A stretch of DNA of 64,000 bases, taken from the NCBI GenBank assembly GCA_027483945.1, contig JAIXTM010000005.1, positions 62,001-126,000 on the forward strand, read 5' to 3'. The notes under the pieces were generated by a model, which worked only from the letters and a program-made list of their open reading frames with translations, was not told the origin of the DNA and did no database searches. Below, one piece after another: positions 9,258 to 18,086 of this stretch. Each line of letters opens with the position of its first letter. Position 1 is the stretch's first letter. The stretch comes from Hyphomicrobiales bacterium (GTDB lineage Bacteria > Pseudomonadota > Alphaproteobacteria > Rhizobiales > Beijerinckiaceae). The position numbers and the translations under genes are program-made.

Positions 9258-9917
9258 GTGACGACGGACGTGAAGAGCGAGGCGGCGCCGGTCGACGCGC
9301 TGCTCGGCGCCTATGCCGCCGGGACCCTGAGCCCGGCCTTGCATGCGCTGGTGGCCTCCCATCTGGAGATGACCGGGCGGAACGCCCCTTATGTCGCCGC
9401 GCTGGAGACCCTGGCGGCGCGCGAGATCGATTCGACCCCGCCCGTCGACCTCACGGGTGCATCCGCGATGCTGGATCGTATTCTCGCCTCCGAAACCGAG
9501 GCGCGGTCGCCGGCCGGCATGGCGCCTTACGGCGATATCCTGCCTTCGCCGCTGCGCCGCCTGATCGGGCACGACCTGCCGGGCGTGCGCTGGAAAGGCG
9601 TCCTGCCGGGGCTGAAGGAGTTCCACGTGCCGGCGACGCCGGGCGAGGAGGCGAGCCTCCTGTGGATCAAGGCCGGGCGCCGGATGCCGCACCACACCCA
9701 CGAGGGCTCCGAGGTCACGCTCGTGCTCAAGGGCGCGTTCCGTGACAAGACGGGCCGCTACGGGCCGGGCGACATTGCCGTCGGCGATCCCGATCTCGAC
9801 CACCGGCCCATCGCCGAGCCGGGCGAGGACTGCATCTGCTTCGCGGTGACCGACGCGCCGCTGCGGCTCACCGGTCCGGTCGGCCGGATCGTGCAGCGGC
9901 TGTTCGGCCGGCACTGA
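9258..9917 (+). CDS. ChrR-like cupin protein (anti-sigma factor family) lacking the zinc cysteines
   Basis: 219 residues from the GTG at 9258, which has a GAGGGA site upstream. The N-terminal half resembles the anti-sigma domain of ChrR (LLGAYAAGTLSPALHALVAS). Where ChrR has a C-x2-C pair after the conserved His, this protein reads SHLEMTGRN, so two zinc ligands are missing. The C-terminal half is a cupin with HHTHEGSE and a later His, an intact metal-site pattern. Known ChrR releases sigma-E on singlet-oxygen stress. No sigma gene is adjacent, so the partner must lie elsewhere or the protein has another job. Confidence 0.75.
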   Translation: MTTDVKSEAAPVDALLGAYAAGTLSPALHALVASHLEMTGRNAPYVAALETLAAREIDSTPPVDLTGASAMLDRILASETEARSPAGMAPYGDILPSPLRRLIGHDLPGVRWKGVLPGLKEFHVPATPGEEASLLWIKAGRRMPHHTHEGSEVTLVLKGAFRDKTGRYGPGDIAVGDPDLDHRPIAEPGEDCICFAVTDAPLRLTGPVGRIVQRLFGRH

Positions 9918-9918
9918 C

Positions 9919-10740
9919 ATGGTCTACCGCGCGGCACCGAAGGACGGCGTCGCCTGGGTGACGGGCGCGAGCTCCGGGATCGGCAAGGCCGTCGCGCTGG
10001 AACTCGCCCGCCGCGGCTACACGGTCGCCGTCACGGCCCGCCGCCACGAGGAGCTCGAGACTCTAGCCCACAAGGCTGAGTCGCTGGCCGGCCGCATCGT
10101 CGCCCACGAGGGCGACGTGACGGACGAGGCCGCCATGGCGGGTATCGTCCGCGCGATCGAGCAGGCCCACGGCCCCATCGCGCTCGCCTTCCTCAATGCC
10201 GGCATCGCGCCTTACACCCGCGCCGGCGATCTCGACGTCTCCGCCTTCGCCAAGGCGCACGCGGTCAACGTGATGGGCGTGGTCAACGGGCTGGCGCCGC
10301 TCTTTGCGGTCATGGGCGCCCGTGGGCGGGGGCAGGTCGGCGTCACTGCTTCGGTCGCCGGCTATGGCGGCCTGCCGCGGGCGGCCGCCTACGGCGCCTC
10401 CAAGGCTGCCGTCATCCATCTGTGCGAGGCGCTGAAATACGATTGCGACCTGCTGGGGATCAATCTGCAGGTGGTCAATCCGGGCTTTGTGAAGACGCCG
10501 CTGACGGCGAAAAACGACTTTCCGATGCCGACCGCCATCGAGGAAGACGAGGCGGCGCGGCGGATTTGCGACGGGTTCGAGACGGCCGGCTTCGAGATCA
10601 CTTTTCCACGTCGGCTGGCCTGGACGCTGAAGCTGGTGAACCTGCTGCCCTACCGGCTCTATTTCCCGCTGATCGCCCGCGCCACCGGCTGGAACCGCAG
10701 GAGCGCCGCCGCGGCGCCTGCCGCGGCAAAGCAGGCCTGA
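9919..10740 (+). CDS. SDR-family NAD(P)-dependent oxidoreductase
   Basis: 273 residues with a Rossmann fold. The cofactor loop TGASSGIG lies at about 15-22, the NAG motif at about 93, and catalytic Tyr-Lys in YGASK at about 158-162. The substrate cannot be told. It starts 1 base after the ChrR-like stop, so it is the second gene of the same unit and may be part of the same stress response. The C-terminus extends past the core with a hydrophobic segment (NLLPYRLYFPLIA), which may contact the membrane. Confidence 0.88.
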   Translation: MVYRAAPKDGVAWVTGASSGIGKAVALELARRGYTVAVTARRHEELETLAHKAESLAGRIVAHEGDVTDEAAMAGIVRAIEQAHGPIALAFLNAGIAPYTRAGDLDVSAFAKAHAVNVMGVVNGLAPLFAVMGARGRGQVGVTASVAGYGGLPRAAAYGASKAAVIHLCEALKYDCDLLGINLQVVNPGFVKTPLTAKNDFPMPTAIEEDEAARRICDGFETAGFEITFPRRLAWTLKLVNLLPYRLYFPLIARATGWNRRSAAAAPAAAKQA

Positions 10741-10755
10741 TCGCCAGGCTGCCCG

Positions 10756-11184
10756 TCAGAGCCGCAGCCGCGGGATCTCGATGGCCGGGCAGCGATCCAT
10801 CACGACGGCAAGGCCGCGCCGGCTCGCCCGATCCGCCGCCGCCTCGTTCACGACGCCGAGCTGCATCCAGATCGTGTCGGGCGGCTCGGGCAGCGCCAGA
10901 GCCTCGTCCACGGTCTCGCCAGCAGCCTCCGCGTTGCGGAAGATGTCGACCATGTCGACGCGGCCGGGAATATCCGCCAAGCGCGCATAGACCCGCTGGC
11001 CCAGGATCGCCTGCCCGTCGAGGCCCGGATTGACCGGGATCACCTCGTAGCCCCGCCCCAGCAGGAAACGCATGACGCCGTGGCTCGGCCTGTCCGGCTT
11101 CGGAGAGGCGCCGACGAGGGCGATGCGGCGCGTCTCGTTGAGGATACGGGCAATGGCGGCGTCGTTTGGGGCTGTGTAGCTCAT
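10756..11184 (-). CDS. CoA-binding domain protein (YccU-like)
   Basis: 142 residues forming one Rossmann-like CoA-binding domain, with IALVGASPKPDRPSHGV near the N-terminus and IWMQLGVVNEAAA towards the C-terminus. This resembles succinyl-CoA synthetase alpha-type domains found alone in many bacteria. Function is unknown. The start MSYTAPND fits the family length. It is convergent with the SDR gene. Confidence 0.85.
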   Translation of the reverse strand: MSYTAPNDAAIARILNETRRIALVGASPKPDRPSHGVMRFLLGRGYEVIPVNPGLDGQAILGQRVYARLADIPGRVDMVDIFRNAEAAGETVDEALALPEPPDTIWMQLGVVNEAAADRASRRGLAVVMDRCPAIEIPRLRL

Positions 11185-11399
11185 GCCGACGATCTGGGTG
11201 CTCAGCCTCCACGGTTCAAGCAGCCGGCGGAACGGACGGTCCTGCCGCTTCGCCTGTGGACAGCGGGCACGGGTGCCGGAATCGCTCAAATGCGACGCAT
11301 CCGGGTTGGACGCCGTTCATTGTTCGGGCGCTACGACCCCCTCGTCCTTCCCGTCCCCAATTCTTCATCGCCGGCCGCGCGGCCGGAGAGGAGCTGTCT

Positions 11400-12269
11400 A
11401 TGCAGGTCTACAAGGCGATCGCCCGGCTGAATTGGCCCCGAACCTATGTGGGAAAGCTGGTTCTGGTCTGTTTCAGCGCGGTCATGGCGCCGCTGGGCCT
11501 GCTGCTCGTAGCCTGCATGGCGACGGATCGCGTGAACGCGCAGGCCCTCGTCGCATTCGCGGCGCTGGCAGGCGTCGCCGGCACGATGCTGGCGCTCGTC
11601 CTCATGCACCAGATGCTGGCGCCGATGCGGGCGACCTGGGACGCGCTGGAAATGTATATCCAGCACGGGCGCCTGCCGGACCTGCCCACAAGCTATCCGG
11701 ACGAGGCCGGCCGGCTGATGGCACAGGTGCAGCACACGATCCGGGCGCTCGACATCGCCTCCAAGGAATTGCGGCGCCTCGCCAGCCTCGATCCGCTGAC
11801 TGCGCTCCACAACCGCCGCTGGCTCATCCAGCGCGGTCAGGACGAGGTCGTCCGCGCCCGGCGCGAGAACCGCCCGCTTTCCGCGATCCTGATGGATCTC
11901 GACCATTTCAAGACGATCAACGACCTGCACGGCCACGGCGCCGGCGACGCGGCCCTCATCGCGGTCGCGGAAGTGATGCGCAACGCGCTGCGGCCCTACG
12001 ACCTCCTTGCGAGGCTGGGCGGCGAGGAATTCTGCCTCGTCATGCCCGACACGGACATCGTCGTCGCCTCCGCCGTGGCGGAGCGGCTTCGCCGTGCCAT
12101 CGCGGAGCAGACCATCCCGCAGGTCCCCGGCAGCGGCATCACCGCGAGCCTCGGCGTCGTCACCCTGTCGGCGGACGATGGCGGCTTCCTCGCCTTCATC
12201 GGCCGCGCCGACGCGATGCTCTACGGCGCCAAGCGCACCGGCCGGAACCGGGTGATGGTAGCGGCCTGA
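11400..12269 (+). CDS. Membrane-bound diguanylate cyclase
   Basis: 289 residues. Two hydrophobic segments (about 21-44 and 50-75) are followed by a short HAMP-like linker and a GGDEF domain. The active motif is GGEEF, and an I-site RPYD lies five residues before it, so product inhibition is likely. The start is the ATG at 11400 with GGAGAGGAG upstream. It is the second diguanylate cyclase in the window. Its stop lies 3 bases from that of modC on the other strand. Confidence 0.9.
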   Translation: MQVYKAIARLNWPRTYVGKLVLVCFSAVMAPLGLLLVACMATDRVNAQALVAFAALAGVAGTMLALVLMHQMLAPMRATWDALEMYIQHGRLPDLPTSYPDEAGRLMAQVQHTIRALDIASKELRRLASLDPLTALHNRRWLIQRGQDEVVRARRENRPLSAILMDLDHFKTINDLHGHGAGDAALIAVAEVMRNALRPYDLLARLGGEEFCLVMPDTDIVVASAVAERLRRAIAEQTIPQVPGSGITASLGVVTLSADDGGFLAFIGRADAMLYGAKRTGRNRVMVAA

Positions 12270-12279
12270 GGCTCAGGCC
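12263..12279. terminator. Short inverted repeat shared by the two convergent stops
   Basis: GGCCTGAG, one base, CTCAGGCC. The two arms include the stop codons of the cyclase gene and of modC. It could act as a weak bidirectional terminator, although no T run follows. Confidence 0.3.
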
Positions 12280-12902
12280 CTGCCGACCGGCGCGATTTCC
12301 GCCGCCACCTGCCGCGCCTCGTCGAGCTGGTGGCTGACATAGAGGATCGGCAGGCCCATCTCGTCCCGCATCCTGACGATGAAGGGCAGAGTCTCGCGCT
12401 TGCGGGCCTCGTCCAGCGCGGCGAGCGGCTCGTCCATGAGAAGGATGCGCGGGCGCATCAACCAGGCGCGTCCCATGGCGACGCGCTGGGCCTCGCCGCC
12501 CGACAGCGTCGCGGGCCGCCGGTCCAGCAGATGGCCGATGCCGAGGCAATCGCAGACCGCCTCCAGCGACGGCCCGCCCGGTTCGCGCGGCGCGAAGCGC
12601 GTGCCGTAGAGGAGATTGCGGCGCACCGAGAGATGCGGGAAAAGCCGCGCGTCCTGGAACACGTAGCCCACGCGGCGCTTCTGAGGCGGCAGATGGATGC
12701 CCGCCGCGGTGTCCGTCAGGACGGCGCCGTCGATCACGATCCGGCCGCGCGACGGGCGCAGGAGCCCGGCGACGGCGTTGAGGATGGTCGTCTTGCCGGC
12801 GCCGGAGGGCCCATGAAGCGCGACGGCCCGCGCCTCCGTCGCCAGCACGAAGTCCAGGACGAATCCGGGCCGCTCGACCCGCAGGGCGATGGAGAGGCTC
12901 AT
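12273..12902 (-). CDS. modC: Molybdate ABC transporter ATP-binding protein (short form)
   Basis: 209 residues with Walker A GPSGAGKTT, signature [14 protein letters not shown], Walker B ILLMDEP and the switch His (SHQLDEA). It powers molybdate import with ModB. Typical ModC is about 350 residues with a C-terminal Mop/TOBE molybdate-binding domain. This protein stops just after the nucleotide-binding domain, so that regulatory domain is absent. The start overlaps the modB stop by 4 bases. Confidence 0.88.
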   Translation of the reverse strand: MSLSIALRVERPGFVLDFVLATEARAVALHGPSGAGKTTILNAVAGLLRPSRGRIVIDGAVLTDTAAGIHLPPQKRRVGYVFQDARLFPHLSVRRNLLYGTRFAPREPGGPSLEAVCDCLGIGHLLDRRPATLSGGEAQRVAMGRAWLMRPRILLMDEPLAALDEARKRETLPFIVRMRDEMGLPILYVSHQLDEARQVAAEIAPVGRA

Positions 12903-13579
12903 GCGCCGCGCCTCGTGCGCCGCGCGAGCCATTCGGAGGCGAGCACCGCGCCGAAGGCGATGACGATCGACGCCAGCGCGAGCCGCATGGCGCCGGTTTC
13001 GCCGCCGGGAACCTGGGTATAGGCATAGAGGGCCAGCGGCAGGGTCTGGGTCTCACCCGGGATGTTGGACACGAAGGTGATCGTGGCGCCGAACTCGCCC
13101 AGCGCCTTGGCGAAGCCGAGGACGGCGCCGCCAAGGATGCCCGGCAGGGCGAGCGGCAGGGTCACGGTGGCGAAGATCGCGGCCCGCGGCGCGCCGAGGG
13201 TCGCGGCCGCGTCCTCCAGCCGCCTGTCCACCGCCTCGATCGAGAGCCGGATCGCCCTGACGATCAGGGGGAAGGCCATGATGCCGGCGGCGAGGGCGGC
13301 GCCGGTCCAGCGGAAGGCGAGGACGATGCCGCAGCATTGCTCCAGCGCCGCGCCCACGGGTCCCCGCCGCCCGAAGGCGACGAGCAGCAGATAGCCCGTC
13401 ACGACGGGCGGCAGGACGAGCGGCAGGTGGACGAGCGCGTCCAGCACGATCCGGCCGCGGAAACGCCCGCGCGCGAGCAGCCACGCCACGGCGATGGCGG
13501 GCGGCAGCGTCGCCAGAACGGCGACGCTGGTGACCTTGAGGCTGAGGGCGATGGCCGCCCATTCGGCTTCGGTGAACAT
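12899..13579 (-). CDS. modB: Molybdate ABC transporter permease
   Basis: 226 residues with about five hydrophobic segments and the permease EAA-type loop (DAAATLGAPRAAIF...PLALPGILGG) that docks onto ModC. The family is clear from length, the motif GFAKALGEFGATI and its position between modA and modC. It begins 4 bases after modA. Confidence 0.92.
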   Translation of the reverse strand: MFTEAEWAAIALSLKVTSVAVLATLPPAIAVAWLLARGRFRGRIVLDALVHLPLVLPPVVTGYLLLVAFGRRGPVGAALEQCCGIVLAFRWTGAALAAGIMAFPLIVRAIRLSIEAVDRRLEDAAATLGAPRAAIFATVTLPLALPGILGGAVLGFAKALGEFGATITFVSNIPGETQTLPLALYAYTQVPGGETGAMRLALASIVIAFGAVLASEWLARRTRRGA

Positions 13580-13583
13580 GGGT

Positions 13584-14354
13584 TCAGTCGAGCGGGGTGA
13601 AGCCTTCGCGACGCAGGATCGCGGCGGCGGCGGGTGTCCTTAGCGCGGCGAGGAAGCTGGCGGCCGCCGGCGAGCGGCTGTCGCGCAGGATCGCGGCCGG
13701 GTAGACGATCGGTTTGTGGCTGGCTTCCGGGAACAGCGCGACGATGCGCGTGCGGGGATCGGCGACGCGGTCGCTCTCGTACACGATACCCAGAGGCGCC
13801 TCGCCGCGGGCGACGAGGAGGAGCGCGGCCCGCACGTTCTCCGCCGGTGCCAGCGATCCGGAGACCGACGCCCATTGGCCGAGATGCTCCAGCGCGGCCC
13901 TGGCATACTTGCCGGCCGGCACCGAGGACGGCTCGCCGATGGCGATGCGCCCGCCCCTGAGCGCGGCGGCGAGGGCGCCGGGCTGCGCCAGGTCGACCGC
14001 GACAGCATCGTCGGGCCGGGCGATCAGGGCGAGACGGTTGCCAACGAGGTTGAAGCGCGTGCCGGGCCGCAACAGGCCCTTTGCGTCCAGGTCATCCATC
14101 CAGTCGAGATCGGCGGAGATGAAGATGTCCGCCGGCGCGCCCTGTTCGATCTGCCGCGCGAGGGCGGAAGACGCCGCATATGAGAGCGAGACGCGTGTAC
14201 CCGTGGCGCGCTGGACATCGGCGGCAATGGCATCGAGCGCGTTCTTCATGCTGGCGGCGGCGAAGATGCGCAGGTCCGCGCCCTGCGCGAGAGCGGCCCG
14301 CTCCAGGAATGCCGGCCAGGCGGCGAGGAGGAGCACGATGAAACGACGGCGCAT
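13584..14354 (-). CDS. modA: Molybdate ABC transporter periplasmic binding protein
   Basis: 256 residues. A cleavable signal peptide (about 1-23, ending ALAQ) precedes the binding fold, which opens FAAASMKNALDAIA. The SYAASSALARQIEQGAPADIF region supplies oxyanion-binding serines. It is the first gene of modABC. No modE gene was seen, and no obvious ModE site was picked out in the 200-bp upstream gap. Confidence 0.93.
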   Translation of the reverse strand: MRRRFIVLLLAAWPAFLERAALAQGADLRIFAAASMKNALDAIAADVQRATGTRVSLSYAASSALARQIEQGAPADIFISADLDWMDDLDAKGLLRPGTRFNLVGNRLALIARPDDAVAVDLAQPGALAAALRGGRIAIGEPSSVPAGKYARAALEHLGQWASVSGSLAPAENVRAALLLVARGEAPLGIVYESDRVADPRTRIVALFPEASHKPIVYPAAILRDSRSPAAASFLAALRTPAAAAILRREGFTPLD

Positions 14355-14558
14355 GGAAGCCTCCTGAGACCGATGAGCCGTCGCCAGGGCGGCCGCTCGG
14401 CCAATGGATGCTCCCACCGGAGCCGGATCGGCGGACTCGCCAGTCGCGCCGTCGCCATGGTGGGGCGTCCGGGCCCGCGCGGTCAAGGACGAGCCTATGG
14501 CCGCGCCGCTGTCGCCGCCCCACACTCGGCGCTCCGCCGCCAGCGATTCGCGAGCCCC

Positions 14559-15320
14559 ATGCCGTCCGATACGACGACCGCCTTCTGCGACGATGCCGAA
14601 CTGGGCTATCGCCGGGTCCTGACGCCGTTCCGGGACGGGGAGGGGCTTCGGCTCGACGAGACATACCGGCTCGCGCAATTGCCGCTCGTCGTGCCCGATC
14701 ATCCGGCTGTCATCCCGGACATGCCGGGCCGCTATTACCGGATGGGCCGCCATGCCGTCGTCCACTCGCTGGTGATGATGATCGATCCCGACGCGCTGGA
14801 GGCGTCCGGGGCGTTCGGCGCGCTTGATGCCGAGATGCGCGCGGCGCCCTTCGCCGCGAAGGTCGCCTGGACCATGCCGCCACGGCGCCGCCACCGGCTG
14901 CACGCGACCCTGTGCGGGGAACTGCCCGGCCCGCCTTTCCTGGATGGGAAGGCGCGCGCGGCGCTCGCCGCCATCGGGGCCATGGAAGTCGAGATCCGGG
15001 GGCTCCTGTCCGGCAACATCAATATCGGCCGGCTCTACCTGAAAGCCTATCCGGAGCGGCGCGGCGGAGAGAACGCGCTGCACCTCATCCAACGGGCGCT
15101 GGGCTACAGGCCGAGCGACCTCCATGTGGTCGGGCTCTACAACCTCACCGACGACCTCGATGCTGCCGAGACGGCCGCCCTGCGCGACCTCCTGCTGCGC
15201 TGGTGGGACGTGCCGCTGGCGCGGCTGCGGATCGACAGCCTGGCGGTCCTGATGTCCCGCGACGACCTGGTCCTGGATGCGGCAATCGTCGAAACGGTGC
15301 CGCTTGCCCCATCGCCTTGA
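14559..15320 (+). CDS. Conserved protein of unknown function
   Basis: 253 residues, soluble, no signal peptide. I do not recognise the family. Visible features are a central HRLHATLCGEL and a later DLHVVGLYNLTDDL. Two His-centred strands recall 2H-phosphoesterase folds, but the second lacks the expected H-x-T/S pattern, so this is only a hint. A NINIGRLYLKAYPE segment looks well ordered. The gene is divergent from modA and lies 54 bp before aspS. The ATG at 14559 was chosen as the first start with typical N-terminal composition. Confidence 0.65.
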   Translation: MPSDTTTAFCDDAELGYRRVLTPFRDGEGLRLDETYRLAQLPLVVPDHPAVIPDMPGRYYRMGRHAVVHSLVMMIDPDALEASGAFGALDAEMRAAPFAAKVAWTMPPRRRHRLHATLCGELPGPPFLDGKARAALAAIGAMEVEIRGLLSGNINIGRLYLKAYPERRGGENALHLIQRALGYRPSDLHVVGLYNLTDDLDAAETAALRDLLLRWWDVPLARLRIDSLAVLMSRDDLVLDAAIVETVPLAPSP

Positions 15321-15374
15321 CAAGAGCGCGCGGCCCATGCGCTTGTCCCGCCCGATTTTCCAGGACGAGTGACC

Positions 15375-17171
15375 ATGCACCGCTACCGCACCCATACCTG
15401 TGGCCAGCTCCGCTCCGACCATGTGGGCGAGACCGTGCGCCTGTCCGGCTGGTGCCACCGCATCCGCGACCATGGCGGCGTGCTCTTCATCGACCTGCGC
15501 GACCATTACGGCATCACGCAATGCGTCGCCGACCCGGATTCGCCCGCCTTCAAGCTCGCCGAGACGCTGCGCTCGGAATGGGTCGTAAGGCTCGACGGCA
15601 AGGTGAAGCAGCGCCCAGCCGGCACGACCAATGCCGATCTGCCGACCGGCGACGTCGAGGTGTTCATCACCGAGATCGAGGTGCTGGGTCCGGCGGCCGA
15701 GCTGCCGGTGCCGGTCTTCGGCGACATCGAGTATCCGGAGGAGACGCGGCTCAAGTACCGGTTCCTCGACCTGCGCCGCGAGAAGCTGCACCGGAACATC
15801 ATGACCCGCGTCGCGGTCATCGATTCCCTGCGCCAGCGCATGAAGGGGCAGGGCTTCAACGAGTTCCAGACGCCGATCCTGACGGCTTCCTCGCCGGAAG
15901 GCGCGCGGGACTTCCTGGTGCCGAGCCGCCTGCATCCGGGCAAGTTCTACGCGCTGCCGCAGGCGCCGCAGCAGTACAAGCAGCTGATGATGATGGCGGG
16001 CTTCGATCGCTACTTCCAGATCGCGCCGTGCTTCCGCGACGAGGACCCGCGCGCCGACCGGCTGCCGGGCGAGTTCTACCAGCTCGACATCGAGATGAGC
16101 TTCGTCGAGCAGGACGACGTGTTCGCGGCGATGGAGCCGGTGATCCGGGGCGTGTTCGAGGAATTCGCGAACGGGCGTCCGGTGACGCCGAGCCCCTGGC
16201 CGCGCATCCCCTATGCGGAATCGCTGTTGAAATACGGCTCCGACAAGCCGGACCTGCGCAACCCGATCGTCATCGCCGACGTGACTGAGGTCTTCACCCG
16301 CGAGGACGTCACCTTCAACGCGTTCAAGAACGTGGCGAAGGGTGGCGGCGTGGTACGGGCGATCCCGGCGCCGGGCGCCGCGGCGCAGCCGCGCTCGTTC
16401 TTCGACAAGCTGAACGACTGGGCCCGCTCCGAGGGCGCGCCCGGGCTGGGCTATATCGTGCTGGAGGACGAGGGCGGGGCGCTGACGGGCAAGGGTCCGA
16501 TCGCCAAGTTCATCCCGGCCGAGGCGCTGGCGGAGATCGTCCAGGCGGCGGGCCTGAAGGCCGGCGACGCGGTGTTCTTCTCCGCCGGTCAGGCCGACAA
16601 GGCCGCCTCGCTCGCGGGCAAGGCGCGCACGCGCATCGGCAGCGAGCTCGGCGTCGTCGATACGGAGCGGTTCGAGTTCGCCTGGATCGTCGATTTCCCG
16701 ATGTTCGAGTGGAACGAGGAGGAGAAGAAGGTCGACTTCTCCCACAACCCGTTCTCCATGCCGCAGGGCGGGCTCGACGCGCTCAACAGCCAGGATCCGC
16801 TGACCATCAAGGCTTTCCAGTACGACGTCGCCTGCAACGGCTTCGAACTGGCTTCCGGCGGCATCCGCAACCACAAGCCCGAGGCGATGGTGAAGGCCTT
16901 CGAGATCGCGGGCTACGGCGAAGAGACCGTCGTGGAACGCTTCGGCGGCATGTACCGGGCGTTCCAGTACGGCGCGCCGCCCCATGGCGGCATGGCGGCG
17001 GGCGTTGACCGGATCGTCATGCTGCTCTGCGACGCGCAGAACCTGCGCGAGGTGGCGCTCTTCCCGATGAACCAGCAGGCGCTGGACCTCCTCATGGGTG
17101 CCCCGTCCGACGTGACGCCGAGGCAGCTGCGCGAGCTGCATATCCGGCTGAACCTGCCCGAGAAGGGCTGA
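15375..17171 (+). CDS. aspS: Aspartyl-tRNA synthetase
   Basis: 598 residues, a bacterial-type class II AspRS: N-terminal OB-fold (about 1-110), catalytic core with motif 2 [10 protein letters not shown], a GAD-type insertion, and motif 3 GVDRIVMLL near the C-terminus. It charges tRNA(Asp); many alphaproteobacterial forms also misacylate tRNA(Asn), which cannot be decided here. A GTG lies 6 bases upstream, but AGGA at 9-base spacing favours the ATG at 15375. Confidence 0.96.
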   Translation: MHRYRTHTCGQLRSDHVGETVRLSGWCHRIRDHGGVLFIDLRDHYGITQCVADPDSPAFKLAETLRSEWVVRLDGKVKQRPAGTTNADLPTGDVEVFITEIEVLGPAAELPVPVFGDIEYPEETRLKYRFLDLRREKLHRNIMTRVAVIDSLRQRMKGQGFNEFQTPILTASSPEGARDFLVPSRLHPGKFYALPQAPQQYKQLMMMAGFDRYFQIAPCFRDEDPRADRLPGEFYQLDIEMSFVEQDDVFAAMEPVIRGVFEEFANGRPVTPSPWPRIPYAESLLKYGSDKPDLRNPIVIADVTEVFTREDVTFNAFKNVAKGGGVVRAIPAPGAAAQPRSFFDKLNDWARSEGAPGLGYIVLEDEGGALTGKGPIAKFIPAEALAEIVQAAGLKAGDAVFFSAGQADKAASLAGKARTRIGSELGVVDTERFEFAWIVDFPMFEWNEEEKKVDFSHNPFSMPQGGLDALNSQDPLTIKAFQYDVACNGFELASGGIRNHKPEAMVKAFEIAGYGEETVVERFGGMYRAFQYGAPPHGGMAAGVDRIVMLLCDAQNLREVALFPMNQQALDLLMGAPSDVTPRQLRELHIRLNLPEKG

Positions 17172-17189
17172 CGGGCGGGAGGCCCGGCC

Positions 17190-18086
17190 ATGGAGCCCGG
17201 CGTCACCGCCATCGTCGTCACCTACGAGAGCGCCCACGCGCTGCCCGAATGCCTCGCCGCGATCGGGCTTGCGGGGATCCCGGCCATCGTGGTGGACAAT
17301 GCGAGCGAGGACGTGTCGCCCGAGATCGCGCGACTCGCGGGAGCGACCCTCCTGCGCAACGCGTGCAACGAGGGCTATGGCCGCGCCAACAACCGGGGCG
17401 TGGAGGCGGCGGACAGCGAGTTCGTGCTCATCGTCAATCCGGACGTGATCCTGGAGCTAGGCTCGGTGGCAGCCCTGGTGCGCACAGCGCGGCGCCATCC
17501 CGATGCCGGCATCGTCGCGCCGAAGATCGTTGAGCCGGACGGACGCGTGTTCTTCCAGCCGCGCTCGCTGCTCTCGCCATACCTCAAGAATCCCCGGGGC
17601 GAGCTCGCCATCCCGGAGGGCGAGGCCTGCGTGCCTTTCGTGTCGGGCGCCTGCTTCCTCATCCGGCGTGCTTTGTTTCTTGGCGTCGGCGGGTTCGATC
17701 CCGCGATCTTCCTCTTCTACGAGGACGACGACCTGTGCCGGAAGGTCGCCGATAACGGCTTCTCGATCATCTATTGCCCGGCGGCGAGCGTGCGGCACGG
17801 GCGTGGCAAGTCCAGCGCCCCCGCGCCGGGCCGCGTCTTCCGCAGCCGCTGGCACCAGGCCTGGTCGCGGGCCTATGTCAGCCGCAAATACGGCCTGCCG
17901 GACCCCGCGCCGCTGATGGCCGCGATCAACGGCATCAAGGCCGCCGGCGCACGGGCGATCAGGCGCACCGACCTCTACGAACGCTATGGCGGCTCTGCGG
18001 CGGGCGCCTTCGCCTGGATGCGCGGGCGCACGGCGCTGGAGCAGGAAGGCCTGCGGGGGGTGAGCGCCAAGGAGGCGAAGCGATGA
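17190..18086 (+). CDS. Glycosyltransferase family 2 (rhamnosyltransferase-like)
   Basis: 298 residues with the GT-A fold: VTAIVVTYES at the N-terminus, VVDNAS, a DxD-like NPDV, and FLFYEDDDLCRKV, which carries the probable catalytic ED. No membrane segment is seen. It is the first of two overlapping genes (ATGA with the acyltransferase), suggesting a small operon that builds and decorates a surface polysaccharide. The donor sugar is unknown. Confidence 0.86.
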   Translation: MEPGVTAIVVTYESAHALPECLAAIGLAGIPAIVVDNASEDVSPEIARLAGATLLRNACNEGYGRANNRGVEAADSEFVLIVNPDVILELGSVAALVRTARRHPDAGIVAPKIVEPDGRVFFQPRSLLSPYLKNPRGELAIPEGEACVPFVSGACFLIRRALFLGVGGFDPAIFLFYEDDDLCRKVADNGFSIIYCPAASVRHGRGKSSAPAPGRVFRSRWHQAWSRAYVSRKYGLPDPAPLMAAINGIKAAGARAIRRTDLYERYGGSAAGAFAWMRGRTALEQEGLRGVSAKEAKR

